A stretch of 64,000 nucleotides of DNA, taken from Lunularia cruciata (lineage: Eukaryota > Streptophyta > Marchantiopsida > Lunulariales > Lunulariaceae). The translations under genes were made by a program, and so were the position numbers. Shown here piece by piece: positions 12,073 to 23,194 of this stretch; the stretch's first letter is position 1, and each line of letters starts with the position of its first letter. Under the pieces are notes generated by a model that saw nothing but the letters and a program-made list of their open reading frames with translations, searched no databases and was not told the DNA's origin. The DNA lies in NCBI GenBank assembly GCA_948567375.1, contig OX419762.1:42389034-42453033 (forward strand), written 5' to 3'.

Positions 12073-13050
12073 AGCTTCTATAGTTTAGCTTCAAAGCTCT
12101 ACATGTAGTTCTCTTGTTCATCGTCAGATATTCATCAATTCTGGTGTTCCAATATGGTGATTTTAATCTGGTAACTGCAAGTAGCTCTAGTTTGGTCGCG
12201 CACTAATATAGAGTACGAAAGCATGAGAGCCAGTGGAGTGAAGAGGACTAACACCTAGCAAGAATTCCAGTATCATATGTTAGAGTGGCATGACAATGAT
12301 CTCATTTGTACATAACTAATGTGACTAGTAGTCAAGCATGTTAACGTACCTCTGGTAAGAGTCTGGTTACTACAAGATCTGTTATGTTAGCGCTAGTTAA
12401 GAGCGGTTAAAAGATAAGCGCTGGGTAGTGTCTACGTTTCAACCTATTAGCAAGGCCTTCACTCCTCTCGATGTGTGCTCTTCAAAATTATAATCCTGAC
12501 TTAGGGATTCTTTCAAATTGTCGATTCATTCTCCTCGTTTTCTTGTACAATATAGAAGTCTTGAATTTCAATTATCCACGTACTTATAATAACTAGTATT
12601 ACCAGCCAATGTAATCACTCTCTATAAGTTTTTAAATCTATCGAAAATTCTGATGCAAATCTGTACTGCATTTATTACACACAAGGTGTATAAAAAGAAT
12701 ATAAAGAGCATTTTTGTAGATTTTCTCTTATTGCAAATCTAGTCGCTAGTATGTGCATTCTAAGCTAATGAAAAACTTGGTAGTGTTATCTGGCCTTGCT
12801 TTTCCAGGTTGCTGCTCACATGTCCCATTGCTCAAGCTTCTTGACTATGTTGCCAATATCTTGATGGAATGAACCACTGCTCACTCAAAGGTAAGACCTA
12901 AATACTCTAACCCTAACTCATGCCGTTGGGTTCTAGGTGCTATGTGGATGTGCCTATAGTATAGGCACATCCTATATCAATACCACATGTACTACCATCT
13001 GAAATGTTCTTTCGACACTCCCACTCATTGAAGAAATGGTAGTATTCCAA
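12073..13050. other. P450 3' flank; no gene seen
   Basis: AT-rich sequence following the P450 stop codon. It likely contains the old 3' UTR (several AATAAA-like stretches after 12530) and then unassigned DNA. A perfect inverted repeat, GTGCCTATAGTATAGGCAC, lies at about 12949-12967. I see no coding potential. Confidence 0.4.
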
Positions 13051-15710
13051 TCAAATTTCTAAAGTTATGAAACTTATCTCCAGGTAAGGATTTTATAAAA
13101 TATTTGCAATCTGATTGTTGTTGTTGATGTAGCTAGAATAGATTTCCTGTTTCTCTTGCTACTCTCTCACATAGTGATAATGGATCTCTATATGTTTGGT
13201 TCTCTTGTAGAACTCTGGGTTATACACCAGCTTGAGAGCAGTGATTATCATTGTACATCTGAGTTGGACCATCTTGTCCAAATTGTATTTCCTTGAGTGA
13301 CCCACAGAGCCATGTTGCTTCTTTGGCACCTGGACATGCTGCTATGTGCACTACCTCTAACGGTAGAAGTGACATTTCATCTTTGTCACTGGCTACTCCA
13401 AGCTAGTGGTCCATCATTCATCATGAACATGAAACCATTGCGTGACTTTCTATTATCCAAGTCATCCACAAAATCAACATCAAAGTATCAAGCTAGTGTA
13501 TTAGTAACATCAAAAATTCCACTAAATTCTAATCCATAATCCAAAGTACCTTTGAGGTACTTGAAAATTCTTTTCACTACGTCCAAGTGTAGAAATCAAG
13601 CATTATTGTCATTGTACTGAGCAACCTGATTGTCATTGTACATCTGAGTTGGACCGTCTTGTCCAAATTGTATTTCCTTGAGTGACCCACGGAGCCATAT
13701 TGCTTCTTTGGCACCTGGATATGCTGCTATGTACTCTACCTCTAATGGTAGAAGTGACATTGCATTGTTGCCGCTGGCTACTCCAAGCTAGTGGTCCATC
13801 ATTCATCATGAACATGAAACCATCGCGTGACTTTCTATTATCTAAGTCATCTTCAAAATCAACATCAAGTATCAAGCTAGTGTATTAGTAACATCAGAAC
13901 CTCCATTAAATTCTAATGCATAATCCAAAGTACTTTTGAGGTACTTGAAAATTCTTTTCACTACTTCAGAGTGTTGACATCAAGGATTAGAATTAAACTT
14001 TGCTACTATGCTAACAACATAAGCTATGTCAGGTCTTGTACATATCATAGCATACATTAGACATCTTACTATTTCTTGGTAGGGTACTCTAATGGTTCAC
14101 TTTTTCCACTTGTAATCTAACATTTGGATCTGCAGCAGTAGCAATTGGATATGCATCTCCAAGTTTGAACAGATTTATGATTGAGTCTACAAGTCTTTCT
14201 TGAGTCAATTCTATTTTGAGTTATTCTCTATCATGAAAAACCTGAAGTCCTACATAGCTTTTTGCTTCTCCATGTGTAACTTCAAACTTTCTTCTAAGGT
14301 GATCTAACATTGCAACAATGTGGGATTTATCTTTCCCACAAATCAATCCATCATCTACAAAGATAGTGAGTATTACCTATATCCATAATATACACAAGGA
14401 TAAAAAATTGATGCTTGCAATCCATACCTCACTAGGAAGCCATCAAAATTCAAGTCCCAATTTCTTGAGGCTTGCTTTAAGCCATAAAGACTCTTCAGTA
14501 ATCTGCAAACACTCTTCACCGTTCAAGCTTCTTTGTATCCTTATTGCTGCTCCATGTAGATTTCCTCATCCAAATCTCCATTAAGAAAAATTTTCTTCAT
14601 GTCAAATTGTGCTCTCAACATCTACTCTACTATAGCTTCTGGAAGAACAAATATGATGGAATCAAACTTAACTACTAGAGTAAATATCTCTTCATAGGCT
14701 AGTTTTGCAAGCTATGACTATTCTTTGGCTACAAGTCTAGCCTTGTGCCTTGAGATGTTGCCCTTAATATCAAGCTTGGCTCTATAAACCCACTTACATT
14801 TGATTTTTTTTCTCACTTCAAGCAATTTTGTTAGCTTCCAAGTCTTTTTTTTGCTTCAATGACTTGAATTCCTCGTCCATAGCCTTCACCACTTTGTGAT
14901 TGCAATACATCTTGAAAATGAATAGGATCTGAATCTACATCTCCTTCTTCAATCTTAGCTACAACAATGCAAGCATAAGATGTCTTACCATAATCCCACT
15001 CACCAAGTCTTTGTGGTGGTCTTGTTATTCTCCCACTTCTACAATATTCTCCATCTTGAGTGGTTGAAGTTGGGTTCATTTGCAAAATCAAGTTCTTGAT
15101 AACACTCACTCTCATTTTGAAGTGGATAGATGCTAGTCTCACTCGCTTATTCTTTTGTAGCTTGCTTTGTAGACTCCTTAGAAGCTTGTGGAGACTCTCC
15201 ATCAACTTCTATCTCATCAACACTCATTCTAGTGTTGGCTTGCTCTTCATATCTTGAAGACAGTTTATGTCTAAATTCAGCATCTGTAACCATAGATGAT
15301 CAAAATGCTCCCCTCTCAACATGACATCCCTACTTTCACATATATGGTTCTTTCTCTGATCCCATAAACTGAAGGCTTTGGATTTTGAACTATATCAAAC
15401 AAAAGACATCTTGTTCCTTTGGTGTGTGCACAAAGATTGAGAACCAAAAGCTCTCAAATGTACAATTGTGTGGTTTTGTTCCATGCTATAGCTCATCAGG
15501 AGTTTTCTCTCAAACTCTACTAGAAACTTCTATTTCGAAAATGTGAAGCAGATCGCAATGCTTGTGCACACAACTCTCTAGGCATCTTGCTAGAAAGCAA
15601 CATGCTTCTTGTTATATTTCTCTCCACCCAACTTTTGAAAAAAACAATCTTTCCCACAACCTTTAGTACAATAAAATAATTCTTATTTGCAATTGGATAT
15701 TTATTCAAAG
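13050..15710 (-). mobile_element. Ty1/copia retrotransposon remnant (IN-RT-RNase H)
   Basis: Read on the minus strand, blocks typical of copia pol appear in order. First, the integrase C-terminal part at 15708-15400, including a KMPRELCAQA segment of the type that follows the integrase core. Then a linker, then RT at about 14830-14000 with the shape WKWVYRAKLDIKG, SLYGLKQASRNWD and TRPDIAYVVS. Last is RNase H at 13970-13260 (NRKSRDGFMFMMNDGPLAWSS). Order IN before RT is diagnostic for copia rather than gypsy. Many stops and frameshifts interrupt it; gag, protease and the catalytic integrase core are absent. No LTRs were recognised. The RNase H segment is tandemly duplicated. Confidence 0.82.
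13246..13980 (-). repeat. 385-bp tandem duplication of the copia RNase H segment
   Basis: TTGTACATCTGAGTTGGACC starts at 13251 and again at 13636, and the sequence stays alike for about 350 bp after each. Both units encode the same NRKSR..FMFMMNDGPLAWSS segment on the minus strand. The units differ by scattered substitutions, so the duplication is not very recent. Confidence 0.85.
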
Positions 15711-16623
15711 TCTTTGCTCATAATACAATGTAAATGATACTTGGATTAATGATTTGCATTAGCTCCAACCATAGGAGGAGAACTATAGACCATCCATGCA
15801 AAGCTTTTTTTGGTAAATTGAGGAGATCAAATGAGCTTTAGAAGAGAAGAAAATAGAACTAAAATTAAAGTATTACTATAATATTGTATTCCAATAAGTA
15901 TCAAGAGTTATATTGAGTTAAAGGAGTTGCATTATTTTTCAAAAAATTCAATAGCTGGAGAATATGACTCACATACAAGCTTAAGCAATAGAAGATACTA
16001 AATAAGAAATTTTGTAAAAGATGACAAAAATAATATAAATTTAAACAATATTTAAGGAGCCTAATAATAAGAGGACAAGATATATTTTTCTATTACATTG
16101 CAATCTATTTGTCTTACTTTGCTGCTTTTGAAGATGATATGTGCAATTTATTTTGATCATTTTTCACTTATTAGTATTCAAGTGTGGATCCTCCTCCATG
16201 AAAGATTATTTGCTTCTTGATGTTTGTAAATTTCAACAAAGTTCAACAAAGCAAAGCTTGATCAGTAACTCTAAATTTGGAAATTCATTTGAGACAGATG
16301 ATATGAAGCTTCTTGAGTTAGTTGAGGAAGTGAATAAACATAGGTACATGGAATAATTTAAGAACCTCCAAATCAAGGTTGTGTGTATGAGTGCAACATA
16401 GGCAATCATCATTTTTAAGAAAGTATATATCTAAGAGATTCATAAGAGAATCAGATATTTTGTAAGAGTATCTGGTATTAAAAAAACAAATTTCTGCTCT
16501 TTTCTACATAAAAATTTTTAAGATGCACCTGATGGTCATATACTTAAGGAATTAGAGAATATTTAATGCAAATAAAGCACCAAATAACTATATTATGGAA
16601 ATAAGTAAATCAAAATTCATATC
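15711..16623. other. AT-rich flank of nested gypsy cluster; no gene seen
   Basis: Very AT-rich sequence between the copia remnant and the G0 insertion. The plus-strand open stretch 16141-16356 has no recognisable motif. The other side of the G0 insertion (from 31381) contains gypsy gag-like sequence, so this may be the eroded front of an older element. Confidence 0.35.
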
Positions 16624-17053
16624 TATAACAATATGGAGTTTATAGACAAGTTAATCAAGACTAATGAAGTAGCAAATAGTCCAAATTAGCCAAGAATTAT
16701 AAAAATATTCTAGAAGCATCTAGAAAGCTACTTGGTTCCTTCCAAGTATCGGGTAATGTGCATGCCAAGTATACAGCTTCTAGAAGGAAACTTCCTGGGA
16801 AACTTCTAGATTAGCTTAGCTTGCATGCCAAATAGGGGGTTCTAGAAGCAAGCTTCTTGGTTAGCTTGGCTTGCACTCTAAGAAAATTGCTTTTAGGAAA
16901 TTTCTTGAGAAGTTTCTCAAGAACCTTATATGTTCCCTATAAATACCAAAGACCAAGCTCATGTTAAGCATTTAGATTTTCCCTCTTTCAAGAGTCCTGA
17001 TGTGATCTTTCACTCCAATTTTCAATTCTCCTATTTCTCTTCTTGGTTTTCTA
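16624..17053 (+). repeat. G0 left LTR
   Basis: Begins TATAACAATATGGAG (a decayed TGTAACAATATGGAG) and ends just before a PBS-like TTGGTCTTAGAGCAAGAATGG at about 17054. It contains several TTCTAGAAG/AAGCTTCT motifs and a CTATAAATA box near 16938, matching the right LTR at about 30885-31380. Confidence 0.8.
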
Positions 17054-17319
17054 TATTGGTCTTAGAGCAAGAATGGAATGGATTGAATTCATGGACCACC
17101 AAATATATGTTTGCAAAATTATTGTTATTTTTTTGTCCATGTATTACCAAAGCATCATTTCACTCAATTCATCATTTTGCGCTTTGTGCAGAATTTTTTG
17201 AATACAATTACCTTGTGTAATGAATCATTGATACTTCCGATTATAACTTATGGAGAATGGTGGATGTGTTACATCTACTTGTTAACTTAGAGAATTATTG
17301 GTAGTTTGATAGAGTACTG

Positions 17320-18115
17320 GCCATGGCAGCAATACCCAAATTTATTGTTGTTATGCATAAACAGATTGAGCACCCTACTGGATTGTTAGAAGAACAAGAC
17401 CATCAATGACAAGAGCATGTAAAGAGAGCAGCATTTTGAGAAGGAGAATAGCAAATCCAATTTCCAAAGCCCAAGATATTTGATGACAAGAATCTCCCAA
17501 GATGGAGAATTTTATGTTTGATTGTGAATATTATTTTGAAATAACAAATCTTCAAGATGAATGCAAATAGATTCTCTTGGCTTCAAGCCAATTGAATGGA
17601 GTGGCAAAAGTATGGCATTGATTTTGAGTGGAGCAAGTTGAATAGAAGTTTTTTGTACCAATCTCTACATGGGAAGAATTCAAGAGTGCAATAATTGTCT
17701 GATTTCAAGCTATAAATGTCACACAAGCCGCATGGGATAGATTGGCAAAAATGAAGTTGATTGGGTCTATAAGAAGCTACATCAGTCAATTCCAAAACAC
17801 CATAATGCAAATTCTAGATATACTAGAAGGTGAAGCTTTGGATTGATTTATGAGGTGTTTAAAGTCATGCACCAAATTGGAAATGACCATACAAGAGCCC
17901 AAACACTTGGAATAAACCATCCAATTGGTTGAGCACTTTGATTCCTTGGTTCAAACAACTTGGTCTTGATCTTGACCTCCACAAGACCTACCAACACCCT
18001 ACACATGATTGGAGGAGCCAAGACCAATGGAGATTGATGCCATCCAATGGAAATCTCTTGCCATTGTAGATAAGGAAAGGCTATCACAAAATGATGGTTT
18101 TTTTATTGTCACCAA
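17320..18115 (+). pseudogene. G0 gag remnant
   Basis: With stops and shifts this matches the G1 gag at 19122-20036: MAAIPKFIVVMHKQIEH at the front, then a segment equivalent to the G1 NLQDEQK..LASSQLDGVA stretch, and SYISQFQNT-like text around 17775. It is followed directly by integrase C-terminal sequence at about 18130, so everything between was deleted. Confidence 0.75.
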
Positions 18116-18129
18116 ATTAAACATCGTCT

Positions 18130-18428
18130 TGATCTCACCAAGTGGACCAACATTGTCATGATCTCACCTTTCAACTTAGCAATAAGGTCATGCTTTCTTC
18201 TAGCAACCTATCCCTTCCATTTGATACCCATTCATAAACTTGCTTCTAATTGGATAGGTCCATTTCATGTCACCCAAATTATTTCTCTCATTGTTTATCG
18301 ATTTACCTTGCCTTGCCTTGTCATATGCAAACCCACCCTATCTTTCATGTTTCCAAGTTGAAACCCTTTGTTTCTTATCCATCTTCCTTTTCTACTCATA
18401 TCTAACCCCTTCCTCCGCCTATCCCTAT
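18130..18428 (+). pseudogene. G0 integrase C-terminal fragment, split by G1
   Basis: Matches the G1 integrase tail at about 29755-29970: a segment equivalent to LTFEVGDKVMLSSSNL and the stretch through ALPCHMRVHPVFHVFQVETL. The copy is interrupted at CCTAT (18424-18428), where G1 inserted; its chromodomain remnant resumes after the second CCTAT at 30663. Confidence 0.8.
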
Positions 18429-18850
18429 TGTAACAATATGGAGTTTAGTGACGAAGTTAGTCGGGCTTACAAAGTAGATAATAAGACAAAATAGCCTAGA
18501 ATATTCTAGAAGCATCTAAGAAGCTTCTTAGAAGGCTTCACAACTAGTTAACTTGCGCCCTAAGCAGGTAGCTTCTAGAAGGAAGCTTCTAGAAGCTTCT
18601 AACTAGCTTAGCTTGCACGCCAAGTAGACGGCTTCTAAAAGGAAGCTTCTTGAGAAGCTCCTGGTTAACTTGACTTGCACTCCAAGAAAGTGGCTCAAGG
18701 AAGCTTCTTAAGAAGCTTCAAGAGTCTTGTATGTTACCTATAAATACCAAAGCCGAAGCTCATGCTAGGCATTTGGAGTTTTCCCTCATTCAAGTGTCCC
18801 AATGTGAGTTTCCATTCTCCTATTTCTCTCCTCGGTTTCGATCTTTTACA
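18429..18850 (+). repeat. G1 left LTR with heat-shock-element-like arrays
   Basis: TG...CA ends. The U3 part (18495-18720) is crowded with alternating TTC/GAA units such as CTTCTAGAAGGAAGCTTCTA, followed by a TATA box (CTATAAATA near 18738). The last bases TTTTACA are followed at once by the PBS. Its partner is 30241-30662. Confidence 0.92.
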
Positions 18851-18851
18851 T

Positions 18852-18866
18852 TGGTATCAGAGCAGG
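18852..18866 (+). other. G1 primer-binding site
   Basis: TGGTATCAGAGCAGG directly follows the left LTR. It is the usual plant retrotransposon PBS complementary to the 3' end of initiator tRNA-Met. Confidence 0.9.
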
Positions 18867-18872
18867 AATGAG

Positions 18873-19088
18873 ATGGATGGAATTTATGGACCACCAAATC
18901 CACTTCTACCAAACCATTGGGATTTTTGCATCCAAATACTACCCAAGCATCGTTTCACACAGTTCATCACCTCACACTTTGGACAAGATTTTGTGCATAT
19001 GATCACCATATCTGAGGAACCCTTGGTGCTTCCGGTTGTAACTTATGGAGAACGGTGGACGTGTTGTTTCTATGTGTTAATAAATTAG
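18873..19088 (+). CDS. Small conserved pre-gag ORF of G1 (71 aa)
   Basis: A small open frame from an ATG 7 bp after the PBS to a TAA before gag. It has no motif I recognise. It resembles two small ORFs at the same place in the unrelated-LTR element G2: all share a hydrophobic/basic start with an NP or PF step, a central HFGxxF (HFGQDF here), then a P-hydrophobic-VV block (EEPLVLPVV), and a hydrophobic end (FYVLIN). Traces are visible in G0 (about 17095-17270) and G3 (about 58480-58650). The role is unknown; it could be a leader ORF or a small gag-like accessory. The start is the first ATG within the internal region. Confidence 0.6.
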   Translation: MDGIYGPPNPLLPNHWDFCIQILPKHRFTQFITSHFGQDFVHMITISEEPLVLPVVTYGERWTCCFYVLIN

Positions 19089-19121
19089 ATAGATTGGGAG
19101 TGGTGTAATAGAGGAGCAACC

Positions 19122-20036
19122 ATGACGGCAATACCTGATGTTATCCTTGCTATGCAACAACAAATCGAGCACCTCACTCGATTGTTGGAGGAACGAGATC
19201 TTTGACGACAAGAGCAGGTGGAGAGAGTACCAATTCGAGAAGGAAAAGATCGGATCAGATTCCCTAAACCCAAGGTATTTGAAGCCAAGAATCTCCCGGG
19301 TGCAGTGGAGAATTTTGTATTTGATTGTGAATGTTATTTTGAAGCTACCAATCTACAAGATGAGCAAAAATAGATTCTCTTGGCTTCTAGCCAATTGGAT
19401 GGAGTAGCAAAGTTATGGTGGAGATTCCAAGTAGAGCAAGCCGAAAGACAAATGGTTGCACCGATCTTGACATGGGCAGAATTCAAGAGCGCACTAATCA
19501 GTCGGTTCCAAGCTATAAATGCCACACGAGCTGCATGGGATAAGTTAGCAGAGTTGAAACAGATTGGCTCTGTAAGAAGTTACATCACGCAGTTCCAAAA
19601 CACCATCATGCAAATTCCAACTATTTTGGAAGGTGAAGCTCTGGATCGATTCGTGAGGGGCTTGAAGGCAAGAACCAAATTAGAGGTAACCATGTGAGAG
19701 CCACAACACTTGGAGGAAGCCATGCGGTTGGCCGAATGTTTTGATTCCTTGGTGGCAACAACTTGGTCTCAACCTTGACCCCCACAAAACCTACCAATAC
19801 ACTACACACAAGTGAAGGAGCCAGCACCAATGGAATTGATGCAATTCAACGAAGACCACTGGGTATGGCAGGTAGGGAGAAATTGCGACAAAATGGTGGT
19901 TGTTTTTATTGTCGCCAATTGGGGCATCGCATTGCTTAATGTCCACTCAAGAATGGACGACCTCGACAAGTTGCACAGGTGGAGGTTGTGGAGCGGAATG
20001 ATCAGGGAAACGAGGAATCCCAGTAGGAGATTTTGA
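19122..20036 (+). pseudogene. G1 gag, with in-frame stops
   Basis: Starts at ATG 19122 (MTAIPDVILAMQQQIEHL). The retrotransposon-gag core follows (LDGVAKLWWRFQ, SALISRFQAINATRAAW, GSVRSYITQFQNT, LDRFVRGLKARTKLEV). In-frame stops include TGA at 19203-19205, TAG near 19372 and TGA near 19695. No clear CCHC knuckle survives. Gag would form the virus-like particle in the cytoplasm. The order ahead of protease and RT fits a gypsy polyprotein. Confidence 0.85.
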
Positions 20037-20052
20037 GCCGCCTACTGGGAGC

Positions 20053-20406
20053 TTGATTAGTTCCAATGGGATTGAAGGCTTGACCTATGCAAGTCTGCTT
20101 CACTTGCAAGGTATGATATCTAATTGGGGTTGTATAATTTTGGTTGATTCTGGAAGTTTAGAGAATTGCATGTCTATGCAAGTAGCAAAGGAATTGGGTA
20201 TTCCTATCAAGCCAGTGATTAGAAGTAGTTTGATGATGGCGGATGGTAGAAAGGGTTCTGCATTCCGCACCTCGCATCCTGTTACCTTCAAGATTGGGAA
20301 GGAGTATTTGGAGTGTATGAGGTTTGTAGTGGCACCTCTACACTATGATATCATTCTGGGTCTACCTTGGCTTGAATGTCATAAGGTTCAATTTGATTGG
20401 ACCTGA
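20053..20406 (+). CDS. G1 aspartic protease segment
   Basis: The frame contains the retropepsin-type active site as ILVDSGSLENCM (Asp followed by Ser-Gly-Ser), then a substrate-flap-like stretch and DIILGLPWLECH, the typical end of gypsy proteases. It would cleave the Gag-Pol polyprotein. It sits between gag and RT as expected; a stop at 20406 separates it from the RT frame. Confidence 0.82.
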   Translation: MISSNGIEGLTYASLLHLQGMISNWGCIILVDSGSLENCMSMQVAKELGIPIKPVIRSSLMMADGRKGSAFRTSHPVTFKIGKEYLECMRFVVAPLHYDIILGLPWLECHKVQFDWT

Positions 20407-20656
20407 CGCCAAATTCAAGTACAACACCAAGGTAGGAATTTCAGATTAGGTTGTTTGGCAACTCTGAGTAAGACACCTAAGAATAGTCAGTCCCAAGATG
20501 GAAAGTTTGTTGAGAAGGTAGCCATAGAGCAAATTTGGAAGGGAGATGAGTCCCAAGATGGGAACATTTGCCAAGAAGGCAACCATGGAGTAAGCTTGGA
20601 AGAGAGATGAGTCTCTAGAAGGGAAGTTTGTTAATGAAGCAGCCATAGAGCAAGCT

Positions 20657-21394
20657 TTGGAGGAAGATAAGTATGTATTCGCGGTGTGGATCAAGCCGAT
20701 TGCACAAGAACAATCTGAGGAGGGCCAAGTGCCGCATCAAGCAATGGTTGATCGGATAGTTCAAGAATTTGCAAATGTGTTTCCGGATGATCTACCAAAG
20801 GGATTACCCTTTGATCGAGGTATGCCCTTCAAGATCGAGTTATTGCCAGGGAGTACTCCAATGAGTAGACCAATCTATCGGCTCTCATCAAAGGAGTTAG
20901 AGGAGTTGCAAACAACACTTACAGAGTTGTTGGAGAAGGATTTCATACGACATAATACCTCTCCTTGGGGAACACCGGTACTATTTGTTCCAAAGAAGGA
21001 TGGAGGACTTCGTTTCTATATTGATTATTGTGGACTCAATAAGCAAAGCGAGAAGAATGCATATTCCTTGCCTCGGATCGATGACGTGCTTGATCAACTA
21101 AGTGGGGCACGCTACTTTTCCAAGCTGGATCTTTGTAGCGGTTATTGGCAAATTCCTATTGAAGGAGAGGATGTGCAAAAGACTACTTTTCGCACAAGGT
21201 ATAGACATTTGGAGTGGAGAGTTCTACCTTTCGGACTCACTAATGCTCCAGTAGTCTTCATGGATCAGATGCATCGGGTGTTGGAGGGACTATTGGATTG
21301 GTCTGTGGTGGTGTTCTTAGATGATATCTTAATCTATAGCAAGAGAGAGACAAAACACATGAATCATGTGCGAGAAGTCCTAAGACGACTATGA
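20657..21394 (+). pseudogene. G1 reverse transcriptase
   Basis: Typical gypsy [22 protein letters not shown], then [78 protein letters not shown], and the catalytic box [11 protein letters not shown] (FLDD form of YxDD). A TGA near 21392 and a shift separate it from the thumb and RNase H at 21455. It would copy element RNA into DNA. Confidence 0.9.
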
Positions 21395-21454
21395 TAGTGG
21401 AAATTTTACTGCAAGAAGTCAAAGTGTGCTTTTTGGTAGAAGGAGGTTACCTTT

Positions 21455-22140
21455 TTGGGTCATAAGATCTCATCAGAAGGGATCAAGATGGAAGAAGAGA
21501 AGATCAAGGCCATTACTGATTGGCCTACCCCGAAGGATGCTACAAAAGTACGAGCATTCAATGGATTGGCCAGTTTTTACCGACGGTTCATCCACTATTA
21601 TGCTCACGTGGCTGCACCATTGACTGACCTCTTGGGAAAGAACTTGAGCTTCCAGTCGACCACCAAGCATGAAGAAGCATTCCAGAAGTTAAAGCATATG
21701 GTGTCTTTGAGACCTATTCTTCAACCATATGATCTTCAATTACCTTGTGTGGTTGATTTTGATGCTTCTAACTTTGCAATTGGAGTTGTGTTGCAACAAG
21801 AATTTCCAGATGGACTACATCCTATTGCCTTTGTGTCTCGCCAACTAAATACAACTGAAAGAAATTACTCTACTCGAGATCGGGAACAACTTGCAATGGT
21901 ATATGCCACCAAGGTATGGAGGCATTATCTCTTGGGGAAACAAGTGATCATGCAAATTGATCACAAGCCATTGTTGCAGACCTTACACTTGGAGCACATG
22001 AAGAGTCGGCATCATCGATGGGAAGAGCAACTCCAATTGTTTGACATCAAACTTGAGTATGAACCAGGTCGGTTCTATGTCATCCCCGATGCTCTATCAC
22101 GACGACCTGATTTGAAGGATCTTTGTAATACCAAGAGCTA
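21455..22140 (+). pseudogene. G1 RT thumb and RNase H, cut by G2
   Basis: Opens with the conserved connection GHKISSEGIKMEEEKIKAI and AFNGLASFYRRFIHYYA. RNase H follows, with CVVDFDASNFAIGVVLQQE, the catalytic-type DREQLAM segment and ITDHKPL-equivalent (QIDHKPLLQTL), ending IPDALSRRPDLKDL. G2 inserted exactly here: after the ATCTT duplication (22119-22123) the LTR of G2 begins, so the last codons before the stop are not original. The frame resumes cleanly at 28705. Confidence 0.9.
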
Positions 22141-22828
22141 GCAATATGATCTAGATGTGAAATTTGGTTTGGTAACATCTAGAATGATGTTATACATGAT
22201 GGTCAAAATAGATAAGATAGAAGTATCACCAAAAGAGTACTTCTACTAATAGGGCAGAAACCAAAATAGACTTGAGAACCTTAGAACCAATAGCTAGACA
22301 TATGATTTAAAGGTGAGAATTGGTTTGGTAACATCTGGAAGGATGTTACACATGATGGACTAAACAAATCAGAAAGAGGTATCACCAAAAGGGGACTTCT
22401 ACTAATAGAGTAGGAACCGAAATATGCCTGAAATCTTTGAAGGCAATTTCGGAGGCCTAAACAAATGAATTAGGCCTCAAAAATGTGCAGACCCCCCCCC
22501 CCTTCTTTCCCCCCTAAACAGCTTTCCAATGGTACCTTACGTGATTCTGAGATTCCTACAGGAAGATTCCCTAAAAGATTCCCTCCAGTCAAAGCTTGTT
22601 TGACCAACCAGATAGGACCTAGACCAAACATGTCACCCATCCAAGTAAATAATCCAAGGGTGGAGCTTGCTGACATGTCACCTATCTATGTCCCTAATCC
22701 TATGGTAGAGCTTCCTTGGAGGAGATCCTCTTCGTCTATATAATAAAGAGAAGGTGCTCCCTTGGGGCATCAATTATTTGAGTGTGCAAACTGTGTTTTC
22801 TCTCTTCTCTTGTCCTTAGAGTATAACA
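22124..22828 (+). repeat. G2 left LTR (705 bp)
   Basis: Highly similar to 27952-28704. It carries a TATATAATAAAG promoter box at about 22737 and a long C run at about 22493. The right LTR is 753 bp because it has about 45 extra bases after the C run. The LTR itself contains an internal repetition: GGTTTGGTAACATCT..GGATGTTA(T/C)ACATGATGG occurs twice, near 22166 and 22322. Confidence 0.93.
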
Positions 22829-22968
22829 ATGGTATTAGAGCGAGTGTTTTAGTCCAAGAGAGTGGATCACCCCTCTTGGAATAGCACAAACTACTGAAAC
22901 TAAGTAATTTGAGGTGGAGAACATAGAGTAGTTGCTAGACTTAGGAAGGACTTTAGCGAGCAGATGGG

Positions 22969-23190
22969 ATGGATGCACCGGGAGGCCAATTTCTCGCACC
23001 TAGCTTTCCATTCTCAAACCCATTCCACATCAAGGTTATGTACATCCAACGTGAGCAGATGAGGGTATTGCTAGTTTATCACTTTGGTGCAGAATTCATG
23101 GACAGAGTGATGAACTCACCAAACCCGGTGATTCTACTTGTGGTGATATATGAGAGAGAGTGGGATTTGACAATCTACATTCTATTATGA
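22969..23190 (+). CDS. G2 small pre-gag ORF, first copy (73 aa)
   Basis: ATG at 22969 (MDAPGGQFLAP), stop at 23190, between the PBS and gag. Contains YHFGAEFMDRVMNSP and LLVVIYEREWDL, aligning with the G1 ORF at 18873 (SHFGQDF..ISEEPLVLPVVTYGERW) and with the next ORF in this element. The function is unknown. Position and conservation suggest it was translated. Confidence 0.58.
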   Translation: MDAPGGQFLAPSFPFSNPFHIKVMYIQREQMRVLLVYHFGAEFMDRVMNSPNPVILLVVIYEREWDLTIYILL

Positions 23191-23194
23191 TAAT

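Noticed and set aside
12949-12967. Perfect inverted repeat as a possible terminator or small RNA
   Set aside because: Short, isolated, and with no adjacent gene structure to support a role.
18158-18494. Frames of 67 and 75 aa as independent small genes
   Set aside because: They are the decayed integrase tail of G0 running into the G1 LTR.
22483-22743. 86-aa plus-strand frame and 68-aa minus frame in the G2 LTR
   Set aside because: They lie in LTR sequence with a poly-C run and overlap promoter signals; the right LTR copy does not keep the same frame because of the length difference.
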